A DNA stretch of 64,000 nucleotides from JBGSOV01 sp041738935 (GTDB lineage: Bacteria; Patescibacteriota; Gracilibacteria; CAIRYL01; GCA-016699755): contig JBGSOV010000021.1 of NCBI GenBank assembly GCA_041738935.1, positions 124,001 to 188,000 of the forward strand. Direction: 5' to 3'. Made by a program: the position numbers and the translations under genes. Shown piece after piece: positions 32,748 through 41,962 of this stretch (position 1 is the stretch's first letter; every line of letters starts with the position of its first letter). The notes beneath the pieces are model-generated. The model saw only the letters and a program-made list of their open reading frames with translations. It was not told the origin of the DNA and ran no database searches.

Positions 32748-34475
32748 ATGATGCACACCACACTTCTCACTAACGGACAAAGCGGTTATCTGGCACTGGG
32801 CAAAAAAACCACGTGTAAATATCAGGGTGGCTATTTTTCTGACGGGAACACGCTTTTACGTACGCTCGAAAACACAAGCTTGGATGACCTGAATGAAGCG
32901 GAATCAATTTGGCAATATGGTGATATCGGCTTTCGCAAATGGAAAAATAGCTGCACGGAAGCGTTTCAGCTGCGACAGAATACAATTTTGTACGAACGCA
33001 AAGGTGAAGCAAAAACCACTATTTTTTTGGACTGCAAACAGAGTTATGACAATCACAATTTTGGGAGAAATTACCAAGTCGAGCAGATGAAAAATGGCAT
33101 TCTTGTGACATATACAAAGCAAAATAATGTGCAAGAATCTAAAGCAGCAGAGTATGAATATTTTGTATGTATCCAATTATCCAAAGCAAAAACGACAATA
33201 ATCGAAGAGTGGATTCGTCACGAATATCCTTACGATGCAGCAAGAGAAAACATCGATCCAGAGCGTTTTGTATTTGCTCTTTTGCAGACCGAATCCGCAA
33301 AATTTACGCTCACCGGTGGAATGGAGAAAGTCGCAGTTTTGGCAGAAGCAAAGGCATATGCCAGTTTTTTTGACGAGAAAAATACACTCTTTGAACAAAA
33401 TAGTAATTCAAGTAATACGGTGGAAGAAGCGGCAAAAAATGCGCTACTAGGGCTAATTTCAGAAATGCATGGACGCATTGGACTCCTTGCTGGTTTCCCA
33501 TGGTTTTTTCAGTACTGGACACGCGATGAGGCAATCAGCGCGCGCGGATTGATGTTGTGTGGAAAAGAAGGCGTGGCAAAAAAAATTTTGCTTCATCTGA
33601 TCGAGCAGATTGATAATAATGGTCGAATCCCAAATCGGATTCCGGCAGCGGATCTTGGCTGCGCCGATGGCGTTGGTTGGACATTTTTGCGCCTCAAAGA
33701 ATTGTATCAAATGGGAAAATTGACGAAAAAAGAAATCCAAAAGACGAGTGATGCGCTGCTACTTTCATTAAATCGTCTTGAAAAACAGCTATTTGAAGAT
33801 GGACTTGTGCGTAATAATCGACTCGAAACTTGGATGGATACCGAAAACGCAGGCGATGTACGCGCGGGATTCCGCATCGAAATCCAAGCACTGACGCTTG
33901 CAATGTATCGCTTTGCCTTTGAACTGACGAAAGATGATACTTGGCAGCAAAAAGAACAAGCAATGCGCGAACGAGTACGTACGGAATTTTGGCAAAACGG
34001 TTGTCTGTTTGATGGTAAAGATGATGCCACTGTTCGCCCAAATCTGTTTTTGGCGGTGTACGCTTATCCAGAACTTTTGAGTCAAAATGAATGGAAACAA
34101 TGTTTTGACGCAGCACTCAAACAATTGTGGCTCGACTGGGGCGGACTCGCGACGATTGCGACCAATCATCCGCTTTTTCAAAATCACTATACCGGACAAG
34201 ACAATCGCAGCTATCATCGCGGTGATTCGTGGTTTTTTGTCAATTGTTTTGCCGCCATCGCCCTGCAGCGATGTGATGCTCAAAAATACAAAGAATATGT
34301 GGCAAAAATTTATGCCGCTTGTAGCAAAGATGTATTGGAGAATGGCGCCTTTGGCGCAGCATCCGAGGTGAGTTCTGCAGCAGAACAAACAAGCCACGGT
34401 TGTTGGAGTCAAGCATGGAGCAACGCACTGTTTGTAGAATTACAGCACGAATTAGAATCGAGAGAAAAGGAGTAA
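32748..34475 (+). CDS. Glycogen debranching enzyme-like (amylo-alpha-1,6-glucosidase)
   Basis: A 575-residue protein. The N-terminal ~230 residues form a beta-sandwich, and the rest is an (alpha/alpha)6 barrel with LAGFPWFFQYWTRDEAISAR, NNGRIPNRIP, LETWMDTENAG, and HGCWSQAWSNALFVEL near the C-terminus. These are blocks of the GDE_C/GH133 group. It would remove alpha-1,6 branch stubs during glycogen breakdown. No signal peptide is present, so it is cytoplasmic. It is divergent from the GT4 synthase, with a 209-nt shared upstream region. The start could be either of two adjacent ATGs. Confidence 0.88.
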   Translation: MMHTTLLTNGQSGYLALGKKTTCKYQGGYFSDGNTLLRTLENTSLDDLNEAESIWQYGDIGFRKWKNSCTEAFQLRQNTILYERKGEAKTTIFLDCKQSYDNHNFGRNYQVEQMKNGILVTYTKQNNVQESKAAEYEYFVCIQLSKAKTTIIEEWIRHEYPYDAARENIDPERFVFALLQTESAKFTLTGGMEKVAVLAEAKAYASFFDEKNTLFEQNSNSSNTVEEAAKNALLGLISEMHGRIGLLAGFPWFFQYWTRDEAISARGLMLCGKEGVAKKILLHLIEQIDNNGRIPNRIPAADLGCADGVGWTFLRLKELYQMGKLTKKEIQKTSDALLLSLNRLEKQLFEDGLVRNNRLETWMDTENAGDVRAGFRIEIQALTLAMYRFAFELTKDDTWQQKEQAMRERVRTEFWQNGCLFDGKDDATVRPNLFLAVYAYPELLSQNEWKQCFDAALKQLWLDWGGLATIATNHPLFQNHYTGQDNRSYHRGDSWFFVNCFAAIALQRCDAQKYKEYVAKIYAACSKDVLENGAFGAASEVSSAAEQTSHGCWSQAWSNALFVELQHELESREKE

Positions 34476-34798
34476 AGAATACTCTCTTTTACTCAATTTA
34501 GCTTAGAAAATATTGTTTCTTTTGGTGTGGAATATTTCGAATTTCTGCAAAGAATACGTTGATAAAAAGCCTTCTAATAAGTTTTGTGAATAAAAATTGT
34601 ATTCTCTATCTCGTGTTGTAATGAAAGCACGCTCACGAAATATTCACCATTACGTATGGCACTTCTCAGTATTCCAACGATAATTGCTGGCTGATTGTTG
34701 ATATTTGCTATTTGTTACCTGTTATTTGCTGCTTGCTGTCTGTAATTTTGCTCCAAACTCCCCATAGCGGAGTGTAAGAAAGAAAATTCTTTTCCTGT
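34476..34798. other. Intergenic region between convergent genes
   Basis: The 323 nt hold no credible ORF. The part near 34690-34740 is a low-complexity run of TTGCT/TTTGTT units. No clear terminator is visible. Confidence 0.35.
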
Positions 34799-36739
34799 TT
34801 ATGGTTGATACGCCTGCAAATTCCAGACATTTCCTTGGCAAACGCCGTCTTCTCGACAGCCGCATTTCATCTCACCGTTGACATCCATGCAAATAAACGA
34901 GAGCAAATAGCCGATTTTTCCACGAGAAGAAAGTGCGGTCAGATTGCTTGTTGCGGTATCTTCGCGCCAAACATCATTAAAAACTTTTTTGGGACCATCA
35001 AGCGTCAGCTGTACCCAATCGTTGTTAACATACGTGTAGCCTTTGGAGTAAATATACGTCTTTTGCTGAGCACCGCCAATCGTCGCTTTGACAGAGCTTG
35101 CGCCGCAGCGAACAGACATCAGATTTTCGCGCGCGGGTGAGTTGACATTGTAGGGGACACCAAAAATAGTGGTATCCGGCATGGTTTCATCATCAGTAAT
35201 CAGGTGACAATCTCGCTCGGTCACCCCTGCTGGAACCGCTGCCAGAGCCTTTTGGGCACTAATAAAGCCACAACCCGAGCGTTCGTCAAATCCTGCCGGA
35301 GCGATATCTTCTGCTGTGCTGCAAAAGATTTCTGCGACTTTGAGCGGAGCGAGCGTAGGATTTTTTTCAAACATAAGTGCTGCAATCCCCGCAACATGCG
35401 GCGCTGCCATCGAAGTGCCACTTTGTTCTGCATATTTGTTTTGTGGGTACGAACTGATGATTTTGTGCCCCGGAGCAACACCGTCAACCATGTCTTGGTA
35501 TGAGCCCGAATACGAAGTGACTTTTTTGCTGGTGTCGGTTGCGCCCACGGTCATCACATATTGGCAGATTGCGGGCGATTGTGGCGAATTTGGTCCGTCA
35601 TTTCCGCTAGAAGCAATTATAAAAACACCAGCCGCATAGGCTTTTTGAATCACATCGTGCTCGATTTGCGGACAACCAACAGCAGGTGCGCCAAGACTCA
35701 TATTGATTATCTGTGCTCCATTTTGCCACGCATAATCGATGGCTTGTGCGATTGCCAAAGACGACGCCGAGCGATTGGCACGAAATACTTTGAGCGGCAT
35801 AATCTTGGCATCGGGTGCAACACCAACGACGCCACTGTTATCGCGTTTGGCGGCGATAGTGCCAGCAGTATGCGTGCCATGGGCAAAATCGTTGTTCGTC
35901 GCGTCGCTATCGTTATCACCAAAATCCCAACCATAACAGTCATCAATATAGCCGTTCAAATCGTCATCAACACCATTCGTACAATTTGTTTCACCACTGT
36001 TTTTCCAAATATTATCCTTCAGATCCTGATGATAAATATCTACGCCTGAATCAATATCTGCGACAATCACATTTTTACCAGTGATCCCCTGACTCCAAAT
36101 CGTGTCAGCACGCACGCCGGCATGATTTTCATTATCAAAAACTCCATACAAAGTCTGCGCGTTTTCTTGATTTACGGCATTAGGAAAATTTGAGGATTCA
36201 TCTGCAGAAAGCTCATCGGCAGTGTACAGATAATTTGGCTGCACATATGCTACTTCTGGATTTTTGGTGAGCTCGGTTACGAGTTCTGTCGTGGTCTGCT
36301 GTGTACTTGTCACCACTCCCAATACCAACTGGTGGTCAGCAGCGCCTTCGGCGAGTGTATTTGCCGATGCTTCTCCGAGATTTTCCATTCGTTCGCGGAC
36401 ATGTTCGTTCCGCAGCGCGCCTGTATCGAATAAGATAACTGGCTCGATTTTAAAAGCTTTGTCACGCGCCTTGAGTCGTTTTTCCATAACAGCTTTTGTG
36501 ACATCGGCTCGATCGGTGGAGTTGGCAAAATTGAGCCCGAGCGAATTGACTTCGGCATCAGCAGGCTCCGATGGATTGGATTTAAAAACCACCAACGCTT
36601 CGCCTTCGATATACGCAGGCACGTTGGCAACATCGGTTTTGCTCGTCGGCAAATCATCCTGAGAAAAAGTTGACGCGAAGCCAACAAATATAAGCAGTGC
36701 AGCAGCAATCGGCACAACAAGGAAGGAAGCAAGTTTCAT
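34799..36739 (-). CDS. Secreted subtilisin-like serine protease (S8)
   Basis: A signal peptide (MKLASFLVVPIAAALLIFVG) is followed by a propeptide region of about 180 residues and the peptidase S8 domain. Catalytic residues are in VADIDSGVDIYHQD (Asp, near 228), FAHGTHTAGTIAA (His, near 288) and SGTSMAAPHVAGIAAL (Ser, near 445). An acidic loop, NGVDDDLNGYIDD, could bind calcium. The C-terminal ~120 residues are Cys-containing and of unknown fold. The frame extends to 36838, but the ATG at 36739 gives a proper signal peptide. It follows the SLH surface protein by 79 nt and is probably co-transcribed with it. Confidence 0.93.
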   Translation of the reverse strand: MKLASFLVVPIAAALLIFVGFASTFSQDDLPTSKTDVANVPAYIEGEALVVFKSNPSEPADAEVNSLGLNFANSTDRADVTKAVMEKRLKARDKAFKIEPVILFDTGALRNEHVRERMENLGEASANTLAEGAADHQLVLGVVTSTQQTTTELVTELTKNPEVAYVQPNYLYTADELSADESSNFPNAVNQENAQTLYGVFDNENHAGVRADTIWSQGITGKNVIVADIDSGVDIYHQDLKDNIWKNSGETNCTNGVDDDLNGYIDDCYGWDFGDNDSDATNNDFAHGTHTAGTIAAKRDNSGVVGVAPDAKIMPLKVFRANRSASSLAIAQAIDYAWQNGAQIINMSLGAPAVGCPQIEHDVIQKAYAAGVFIIASSGNDGPNSPQSPAICQYVMTVGATDTSKKVTSYSGSYQDMVDGVAPGHKIISSYPQNKYAEQSGTSMAAPHVAGIAALMFEKNPTLAPLKVAEIFCSTAEDIAPAGFDERSGCGFISAQKALAAVPAGVTERDCHLITDDETMPDTTIFGVPYNVNSPARENLMSVRCGASSVKATIGGAQQKTYIYSKGYTYVNNDWVQLTLDGPKKVFNDVWREDTATSNLTALSSRGKIGYLLSFICMDVNGEMKCGCREDGVCQGNVWNLQAYQP

Positions 36740-36818
36740 CGTTTCGTAAGAAGAAGAAATAATCTTGATAGTATAGCTTTTTTGTTTGAAAATTACAAAT
36801 TTTGTGAGAAGAGAAGTA

Positions 36819-39800
36819 TTAGGTTTTTTCACGCACAATGCGATGAATCATCACCGCCATTTGGGCACGTGTCAGTTCGGTGTTTGGCGAAAAAGCAGCT
36901 GTTTCTTGATCAGTGAGAAAAAGCAGCTTACGCTCTACGCATTCGTTTGCCCATCCCACGTCTTGCGGAATCACATCGGCGATTGATACATCACTGGATT
37001 TAAATTTGTCCGGATTCGCTTGCGTATATTTGAGCGCCACGCGACACGCCGCAATGCGTGTAATGGCAGCATGTGGACGAAAAGAGTTGGTGACATCAAT
37101 TTCGTCGACGAGATAACCGGCGTCTTTGGCAGCGGCGATTTGAGGAGCAAACCACACGTCGCTGCTGACATCAACCGCTGGACCAGTTGCTGGGGCTGTA
37201 AGTTCGAGTCCAAAAAAAGCAAGCGACAAAGTCGTAACAAACTGGGCGCGTGAAGCAGCGATATCTGGGCGAAAAGTTTTGTCATCGTAGCCATCCAGCA
37301 CGCCAAAAAGAAAGAGCCGCGCAATCGCACTCGTGGCAGTCTTGGCGTCTGCAAGATCAGAGAAAAGCAGTGTGTTTTTTTTGTTCAGTGGCGAATAGCC
37401 AAATTCTACTTCTTGAAAATCATTATAAGAGTCGCCGTCGGTATCGGGGTTTTTGGGGTCAGTTCCGATCAGAGCTTCTTCTTCGTCGGTCAGCCCATCG
37501 CGATCAGTATCCTTGCGACTACTACCGAGTTGCACTGCAAGTGGGCGCTGATTTCGCTTGATTTCGGCAATCTGCTCGCGCATTTGTTCGCGTGCCACCT
37601 CTACCTTTGCTTCTTCAGAAACAATTTTGTCATGGCTTGCTTCTTGCAAACTTTTGGCATAATTGAGCAGAATTTGTTCATCGCGATTTTGCAAGATTTG
37701 GCGGACACGCTCGACTACTTCTGCGGCAATGCGCAGCGCCATTTTTTTCAGTTTTGATTCGCGCGCCACCGTTAATTTGCTTTCCAACTTTGCCACCTTG
37801 TCGTTGGATGTAATAAGCGCAATCTGGTTTTGTCTGTGTCGGTCAAAGGTCGGCACCGTGGGAGTGGGAGTAGGTTTTTTAGCAGTAAAAGAAGAATTTT
37901 TGGCAAGTGATTGCAAATACTCATCACAGTGAATATTGCTGCTCTCTGTGTCGATACACAAATCGTTTGGCGTCTTATTGATGGAGAATTCTGTAAAATT
38001 GAGCGCATTTTTGGTCTTCGAATAGACGCCAGTTTTGCGATCGAGATCAAGCGCCTGAAAACTCACCGCATCTTGCGGATCAAAAGTCACAGCAAAACTC
38101 GCTTTATCGGTGACAAAACGCAGCAACTCGGTACTGAGAGTAAGTGTATCACTTTCTGATGTTGTGAGTGGCAACACAAACGGATCAAACTCGATTGCAA
38201 TCAGATTGCCGCTGATGCGCGCCGCTGTCGCAGGCGCCAAGATAGCGCCATTACGTTTGAGCGTAAAAGCCGCAAATGGGAGAATTTTGAGCTGTTTAAA
38301 AGAATATTCGTCTTCGGCATCGCCGTCGCTAAACCGCATCATCAAGCGAAAGCGATTGACTTGCACATCAGCAATTGTATTCACCATTTTCATTTCAGCG
38401 ACGGTGATTGCTACTTTTTTGTCATCAAGAGTGATTTCTTCTGATTTTTTTGCATCTTTTACCAATTCAAAGCTCAGTCCACTTTCAGAAGATTTGCTAA
38501 TAACTATTGTAAACGGCTCCGAATCTTGCTTGGGCTCCGGAATCGTTCGCGTCACGACAACACTCGAACCAGCAGCTTCTGGAATCACGGCTCTTAGTTC
38601 GGTGCCGCGCAGATTCGCGCTTGTCGGATAGACAATGACAGAGCCAAACTTGACGAGATTTTGGTTAGCACTTGCCGCAAAACCCGAACCACGAATAATA
38701 ATGCTATCACCGATATTGCGTCCTTCAGGAAATTCGATAGCGGTGATTTCGGGCGGAGCATATGCGACTTTTTGGCTGGTGTCGCCAAAGGTAAAACTGA
38801 TTTTGTTACTTGATTTTCCCGCGACCGAAACCGACAGCGATTGTACTCCGACTTGCGGCGCAGAACCAAGCGACAAAGGACGAAACTGTCCTGTGATTTG
38901 TCCGGGCGCGACCTTTGGCGGAATGCGCTCACAAATGGTCGTAAATTTTTGTTCACCCTCGGCATCGTAGCCGTCAAAGACTTCTAGCTTCTGTTCGTCA
39001 TAAATAGGCGGTCCGCTAATACTCGTTTCGCCGCTGCTACAGGCTTTGTATTCTGTACCAAGATTGCGTCCATAAACAGCAAATGGCGCGCCTTGCCGCA
39101 GCCCATATTTACTTTCAACACTATAAATATACGGCTCGGGTGAAAAAGTTTCTTTCGAAAAATCAATCGCCGTCGAACGAACGCCGTTGATCACAATTGA
39201 AGCTTTACCTGTAGCGGGAATTTTGGAAAATTCGACATCTTTGGCCACAAGCGTGCCGCCAAAAGGCTGCACGGCAAAGTTTGTTCCGCCAATGCTGAGA
39301 GTATTATCAGAATCACTGCACGCAGCTGTTGGCTTGATATCGAGGTTGGTGTTGGCAGCAACTTCGATAGTGCGCATCCCGGTTTGTTCGCCAAGTTTGA
39401 TGGCGATACTCATGATTGTAGGCGCATCTTCAGCGACAAAGAGCAGCGGATTGCTGGTTTCACCCTGATTTGTAACGTTGACTTCGGCGCGATACGGCAA
39501 TGGACATGGAAGGCTAAAAGTCGCTTTGCCGATATTTGTGTCATATGCATTCACTTTCATCTTGCTTCCTGCAAATTGCACTGAAAAATCTTTTTCTTCA
39601 GTTGGAAAATTTTTACCAAAAACCGTTGCCGTACGCGCTTTATAATCCACTTGGATTTCGGTCAAGATTGGCGGCATCACTTGCGCAAAACTGATGGAAT
39701 TACTTTTGAGACAATTTTCGCCGTTTTGGTCGCAACCGCGTTCGACCCAAAAACTTTTCTTAAAATCCCCTGTTGGCAGTTGTACTTCGATTACCGACAG

Positions 39801-40409
39801 ATTCCCATTTTTGCCAGCATCACCGCCTTGCAGCGTCGCATTTTTGAGCGGTAAGATGCGCGAACGACCGTTATTTTGCATATACACGCCGTCCAAATAT
39901 TCTCCCCAAATCGTAATTTTTTTTCCTGGCGCGATACCATCTTCGCCACTGACAAAAAGGATTTTTGGCTGATGAAAAGCAAATTGATATGGTGCACTCG
40001 TCAGAGAAGTATTTTTTTCGCCGGTGACTTTGACAGTGACATTACCGGTGCCGACCTTGTCGGGCAGTTCAAAAATGAGTGTCGTTGGCGATTGAAGAGT
40101 AAAGCTAGAAACCGAAACCGATCCGCCACTATCACTAGGAAAACTCACCGAAACGCTCCCTTTCGTCGGCAGCAGATTTTTACCGCGCAAAGTGACTTTG
40201 GCGCCCTTGCGCTCGATATTATCCGCAATCAGAATATCAGTAATGACCGGCATTTCGACATGGTCACCAGCCGGTGTGGGCTCTGGCGAAGCAGCAGGAG
40301 TTTCGGCAAAAACGGAGGCGGAAAAAACAGAACTGAGCAGAACACAAAGCGTGGCGAGTGCCACAACCTTTTTTGCGAGCGAAAAATAAGAAGAGGAAAG
40401 CTGAAACAT
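36819..40409 (-). CDS. Large surface protein with IPT/TIG repeats, calcium-type repeats and SLH domains
   Basis: A 1196-residue protein exported by a signal peptide ending near SVFA-ETP. Repeated IPT/TIG Ig-like units cover roughly residues 50-680 (ITDILIADNIERKGAKVTLRG, ITIWGEYLDG, ATVFGKNFP, FAVYGRNLG and DSIIIRGSGFA mark unit starts). A predicted coiled region lies near 890-960. DTDRDGLTDEEEALIGTDP and DTDGDSYNDFQ are thrombospondin-3-like calcium repeats near 975-1000. The last ~190 residues carry about three SLH units (GVLDGYDDKTFRPD, SFRPHAAITRIAA, AFSPNTELTRAQMAVMI), which bind wall polysaccharide. It is the best S-layer or adhesin candidate here. Confidence 0.92.
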   Translation of the reverse strand: MFQLSSSYFSLAKKVVALATLCVLLSSVFSASVFAETPAASPEPTPAGDHVEMPVITDILIADNIERKGAKVTLRGKNLLPTKGSVSVSFPSDSGGSVSVSSFTLQSPTTLIFELPDKVGTGNVTVKVTGEKNTSLTSAPYQFAFHQPKILFVSGEDGIAPGKKITIWGEYLDGVYMQNNGRSRILPLKNATLQGGDAGKNGNLSVIEVQLPTGDFKKSFWVERGCDQNGENCLKSNSISFAQVMPPILTEIQVDYKARTATVFGKNFPTEEKDFSVQFAGSKMKVNAYDTNIGKATFSLPCPLPYRAEVNVTNQGETSNPLLFVAEDAPTIMSIAIKLGEQTGMRTIEVAANTNLDIKPTAACSDSDNTLSIGGTNFAVQPFGGTLVAKDVEFSKIPATGKASIVINGVRSTAIDFSKETFSPEPYIYSVESKYGLRQGAPFAVYGRNLGTEYKACSSGETSISGPPIYDEQKLEVFDGYDAEGEQKFTTICERIPPKVAPGQITGQFRPLSLGSAPQVGVQSLSVSVAGKSSNKISFTFGDTSQKVAYAPPEITAIEFPEGRNIGDSIIIRGSGFAASANQNLVKFGSVIVYPTSANLRGTELRAVIPEAAGSSVVVTRTIPEPKQDSEPFTIVISKSSESGLSFELVKDAKKSEEITLDDKKVAITVAEMKMVNTIADVQVNRFRLMMRFSDGDAEDEYSFKQLKILPFAAFTLKRNGAILAPATAARISGNLIAIEFDPFVLPLTTSESDTLTLSTELLRFVTDKASFAVTFDPQDAVSFQALDLDRKTGVYSKTKNALNFTEFSINKTPNDLCIDTESSNIHCDEYLQSLAKNSSFTAKKPTPTPTVPTFDRHRQNQIALITSNDKVAKLESKLTVARESKLKKMALRIAAEVVERVRQILQNRDEQILLNYAKSLQEASHDKIVSEEAKVEVAREQMREQIAEIKRNQRPLAVQLGSSRKDTDRDGLTDEEEALIGTDPKNPDTDGDSYNDFQEVEFGYSPLNKKNTLLFSDLADAKTATSAIARLFLFGVLDGYDDKTFRPDIAASRAQFVTTLSLAFFGLELTAPATGPAVDVSSDVWFAPQIAAAKDAGYLVDEIDVTNSFRPHAAITRIAACRVALKYTQANPDKFKSSDVSIADVIPQDVGWANECVERKLLFLTDQETAAFSPNTELTRAQMAVMIHRIVREKT

Positions 40410-40666
40410 ACTTTTGTTTTATTTATTATATTTTAACACATTAATTCATCTATGTAAATTTAGCCGTGCACAAATTCAACTTCTGTATCAGCCCATGAAA
40501 GAATGTTGTTTAGCTTGAACAGACTAATAGACTGCCTGTAAAAATTTCTCTCAATAGAGCGACTTACAAGCTCGCCATATATATCTCCCAGAAATAATAA
40601 TTCCACAAGCTTTGTCTGGATTGCTCGCAGAGATTCGGGATATATTAGAAGTATCTCATACTTTAT
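40410..40666. other. Intergenic region with a start-less minus-strand frame
   Basis: On the minus strand a frame is open from 40681 to the stop at 40460 and reads like protein in places (LVELLFLGDIYGELVSRSIE, LNNILSWADTEVEFVHG). It has no ATG; a GTG would give 48 residues. It overlaps the start of the GT4 gene. It may be a gene remnant or chance. No other feature is seen. Confidence 0.3.
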
Positions 40667-41803
40667 ATGTCTGCTGCATCGTCACCTTCTGGTATTATAT
40701 TAACACGCTTTCCACTAGAATCTGGCTGGGGCGGGGAAGAAAAACTCCATCTTCACTTATTTGATTCGCTCAAAATCTCAGGGACAAAAACCGTTGTCTG
40801 GACGAGTGACAAAAATATTGCACGGCGTTTTGGTGATGCAAAACACAAAATCCATTTTTCGCGTTGGTATCGCGATATTACCGCCAAATGGAGTTTGCTA
40901 ATGTTTCCGATTGTGTTTCTGCCATTCTACCTGACGGGTATGGTTCGCCTGCGACAATGGAAGCAGCAAGGCTTTACGACAATTGTGATGCTAACATTGA
41001 TTGAAAAAATTGTCTTGACCAAAGCAGCCCACCGCTTGGGTTTGCGTGTGATTTGGGCGCACCATGCACCACTCGGCGACTGGTTCTTTCGCAATCCCCT
41101 GTTTACGCATTGGCAAACACTCAGCAAACTTGTGACAATTGTTACACCGAGTCATGCGATGAAAAATGCTTTGCAAAAAGCTGATCCGCAAGGAGCGCTC
41201 GAAGTTGTACCAAATCCGGTGATGATCGAGCCAAGTACTGCCGAAATTGCAGCAACATTTCGTCAACGGAATAATCTCGCTGCCGATGCAATTGTTGTTG
41301 GTACTGCCGGTCGGATTGCGCGCGAAAAAAATCCATTCCAATTTGTATATCTTGCTGAACAGTTTCCTCAGATATCTTTTGTCATGGCGGGCGAAGGAGA
41401 AATGAAGAAGCATATTGAACAAATTATTAGTTCTAAAAAATTGAGGAATATTTTGCTTGTTGGACAATTAACAGCAGATGAATTAGCGGCGTTTTATTCG
41501 GCATGTGATATTGTCTGCGTTCTGTCTGATTACGAAACTTTTTGTCTCGTCGCCGCAGAGGCGCTCGCAAGTGGAACGCCGGTTATCGCTCCCAATGTTG
41601 GCGGTTTGCCCGAAGTCGTCACACATGGAGAAAATGGATTTCTCTTCTCTGTTGGTGATTATGCAGCCGCAGCGGATTTTCTTCGCAAACTGATTGAAAA
41701 CAAAGAGCTGCGTAACACAATGAGTGCCGCGGCAATGGCGACACAAAAGCGATTTTCAAAAGAAGAATATGAGGCAAAAATGCGCGTGATACTTTTTGGT
41801 TGA
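40667..41803 (+). CDS. GT4-family glycosyltransferase
   Basis: A 378-residue GT-B enzyme. The N-terminal domain has GWGGEEKLHLHLFDSL, VIWAHHAPLGDWF and TPSHAMKNAL. The C-terminal domain has VGTAGRIAREKNP, VMAGEGEMKKHI and SDYETFCLVAAEALASGTPV (EX7E-type nucleotide-sugar motif), then GGLPEVVTHGENGFL. The acceptor is unknown. Next to the surface-protein genes, a role in surface glycan or glycoprotein synthesis is possible, but nothing proves it. Confidence 0.9.
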   Translation: MSAASSPSGIILTRFPLESGWGGEEKLHLHLFDSLKISGTKTVVWTSDKNIARRFGDAKHKIHFSRWYRDITAKWSLLMFPIVFLPFYLTGMVRLRQWKQQGFTTIVMLTLIEKIVLTKAAHRLGLRVIWAHHAPLGDWFFRNPLFTHWQTLSKLVTIVTPSHAMKNALQKADPQGALEVVPNPVMIEPSTAEIAATFRQRNNLAADAIVVGTAGRIAREKNPFQFVYLAEQFPQISFVMAGEGEMKKHIEQIISSKKLRNILLVGQLTADELAAFYSACDIVCVLSDYETFCLVAAEALASGTPVIAPNVGGLPEVVTHGENGFLFSVGDYAAAADFLRKLIENKELRNTMSAAAMATQKRFSKEEYEAKMRVILFG

Positions 41804-41900
41804 GAAAAATGAAACATTCCCGAGACGGCTTTTTGTTCTTTATGAGACAAGTGAGTGAGAAAGGGAAAATTCGTACTTCCAAATTTTGGATAAATTCTGG

Positions 41901-41929
41901 TTGACACTCCCGATACGGCTAGATACAAT
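41901..41929 (+). promoter_or_regulatory. Strong sigma-70 promoter of tuf
   Basis: Consensus TTGACA, a 17-nt spacer and TACAAT, predicting a leader of about 27 nt before the tuf ATG. It is the strongest promoter match in the window, as expected for tuf. Confidence 0.85.
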
Positions 41930-41962
41930 TCTCGTCGCTTTTCTTTTCTTTTTATTAATTTC

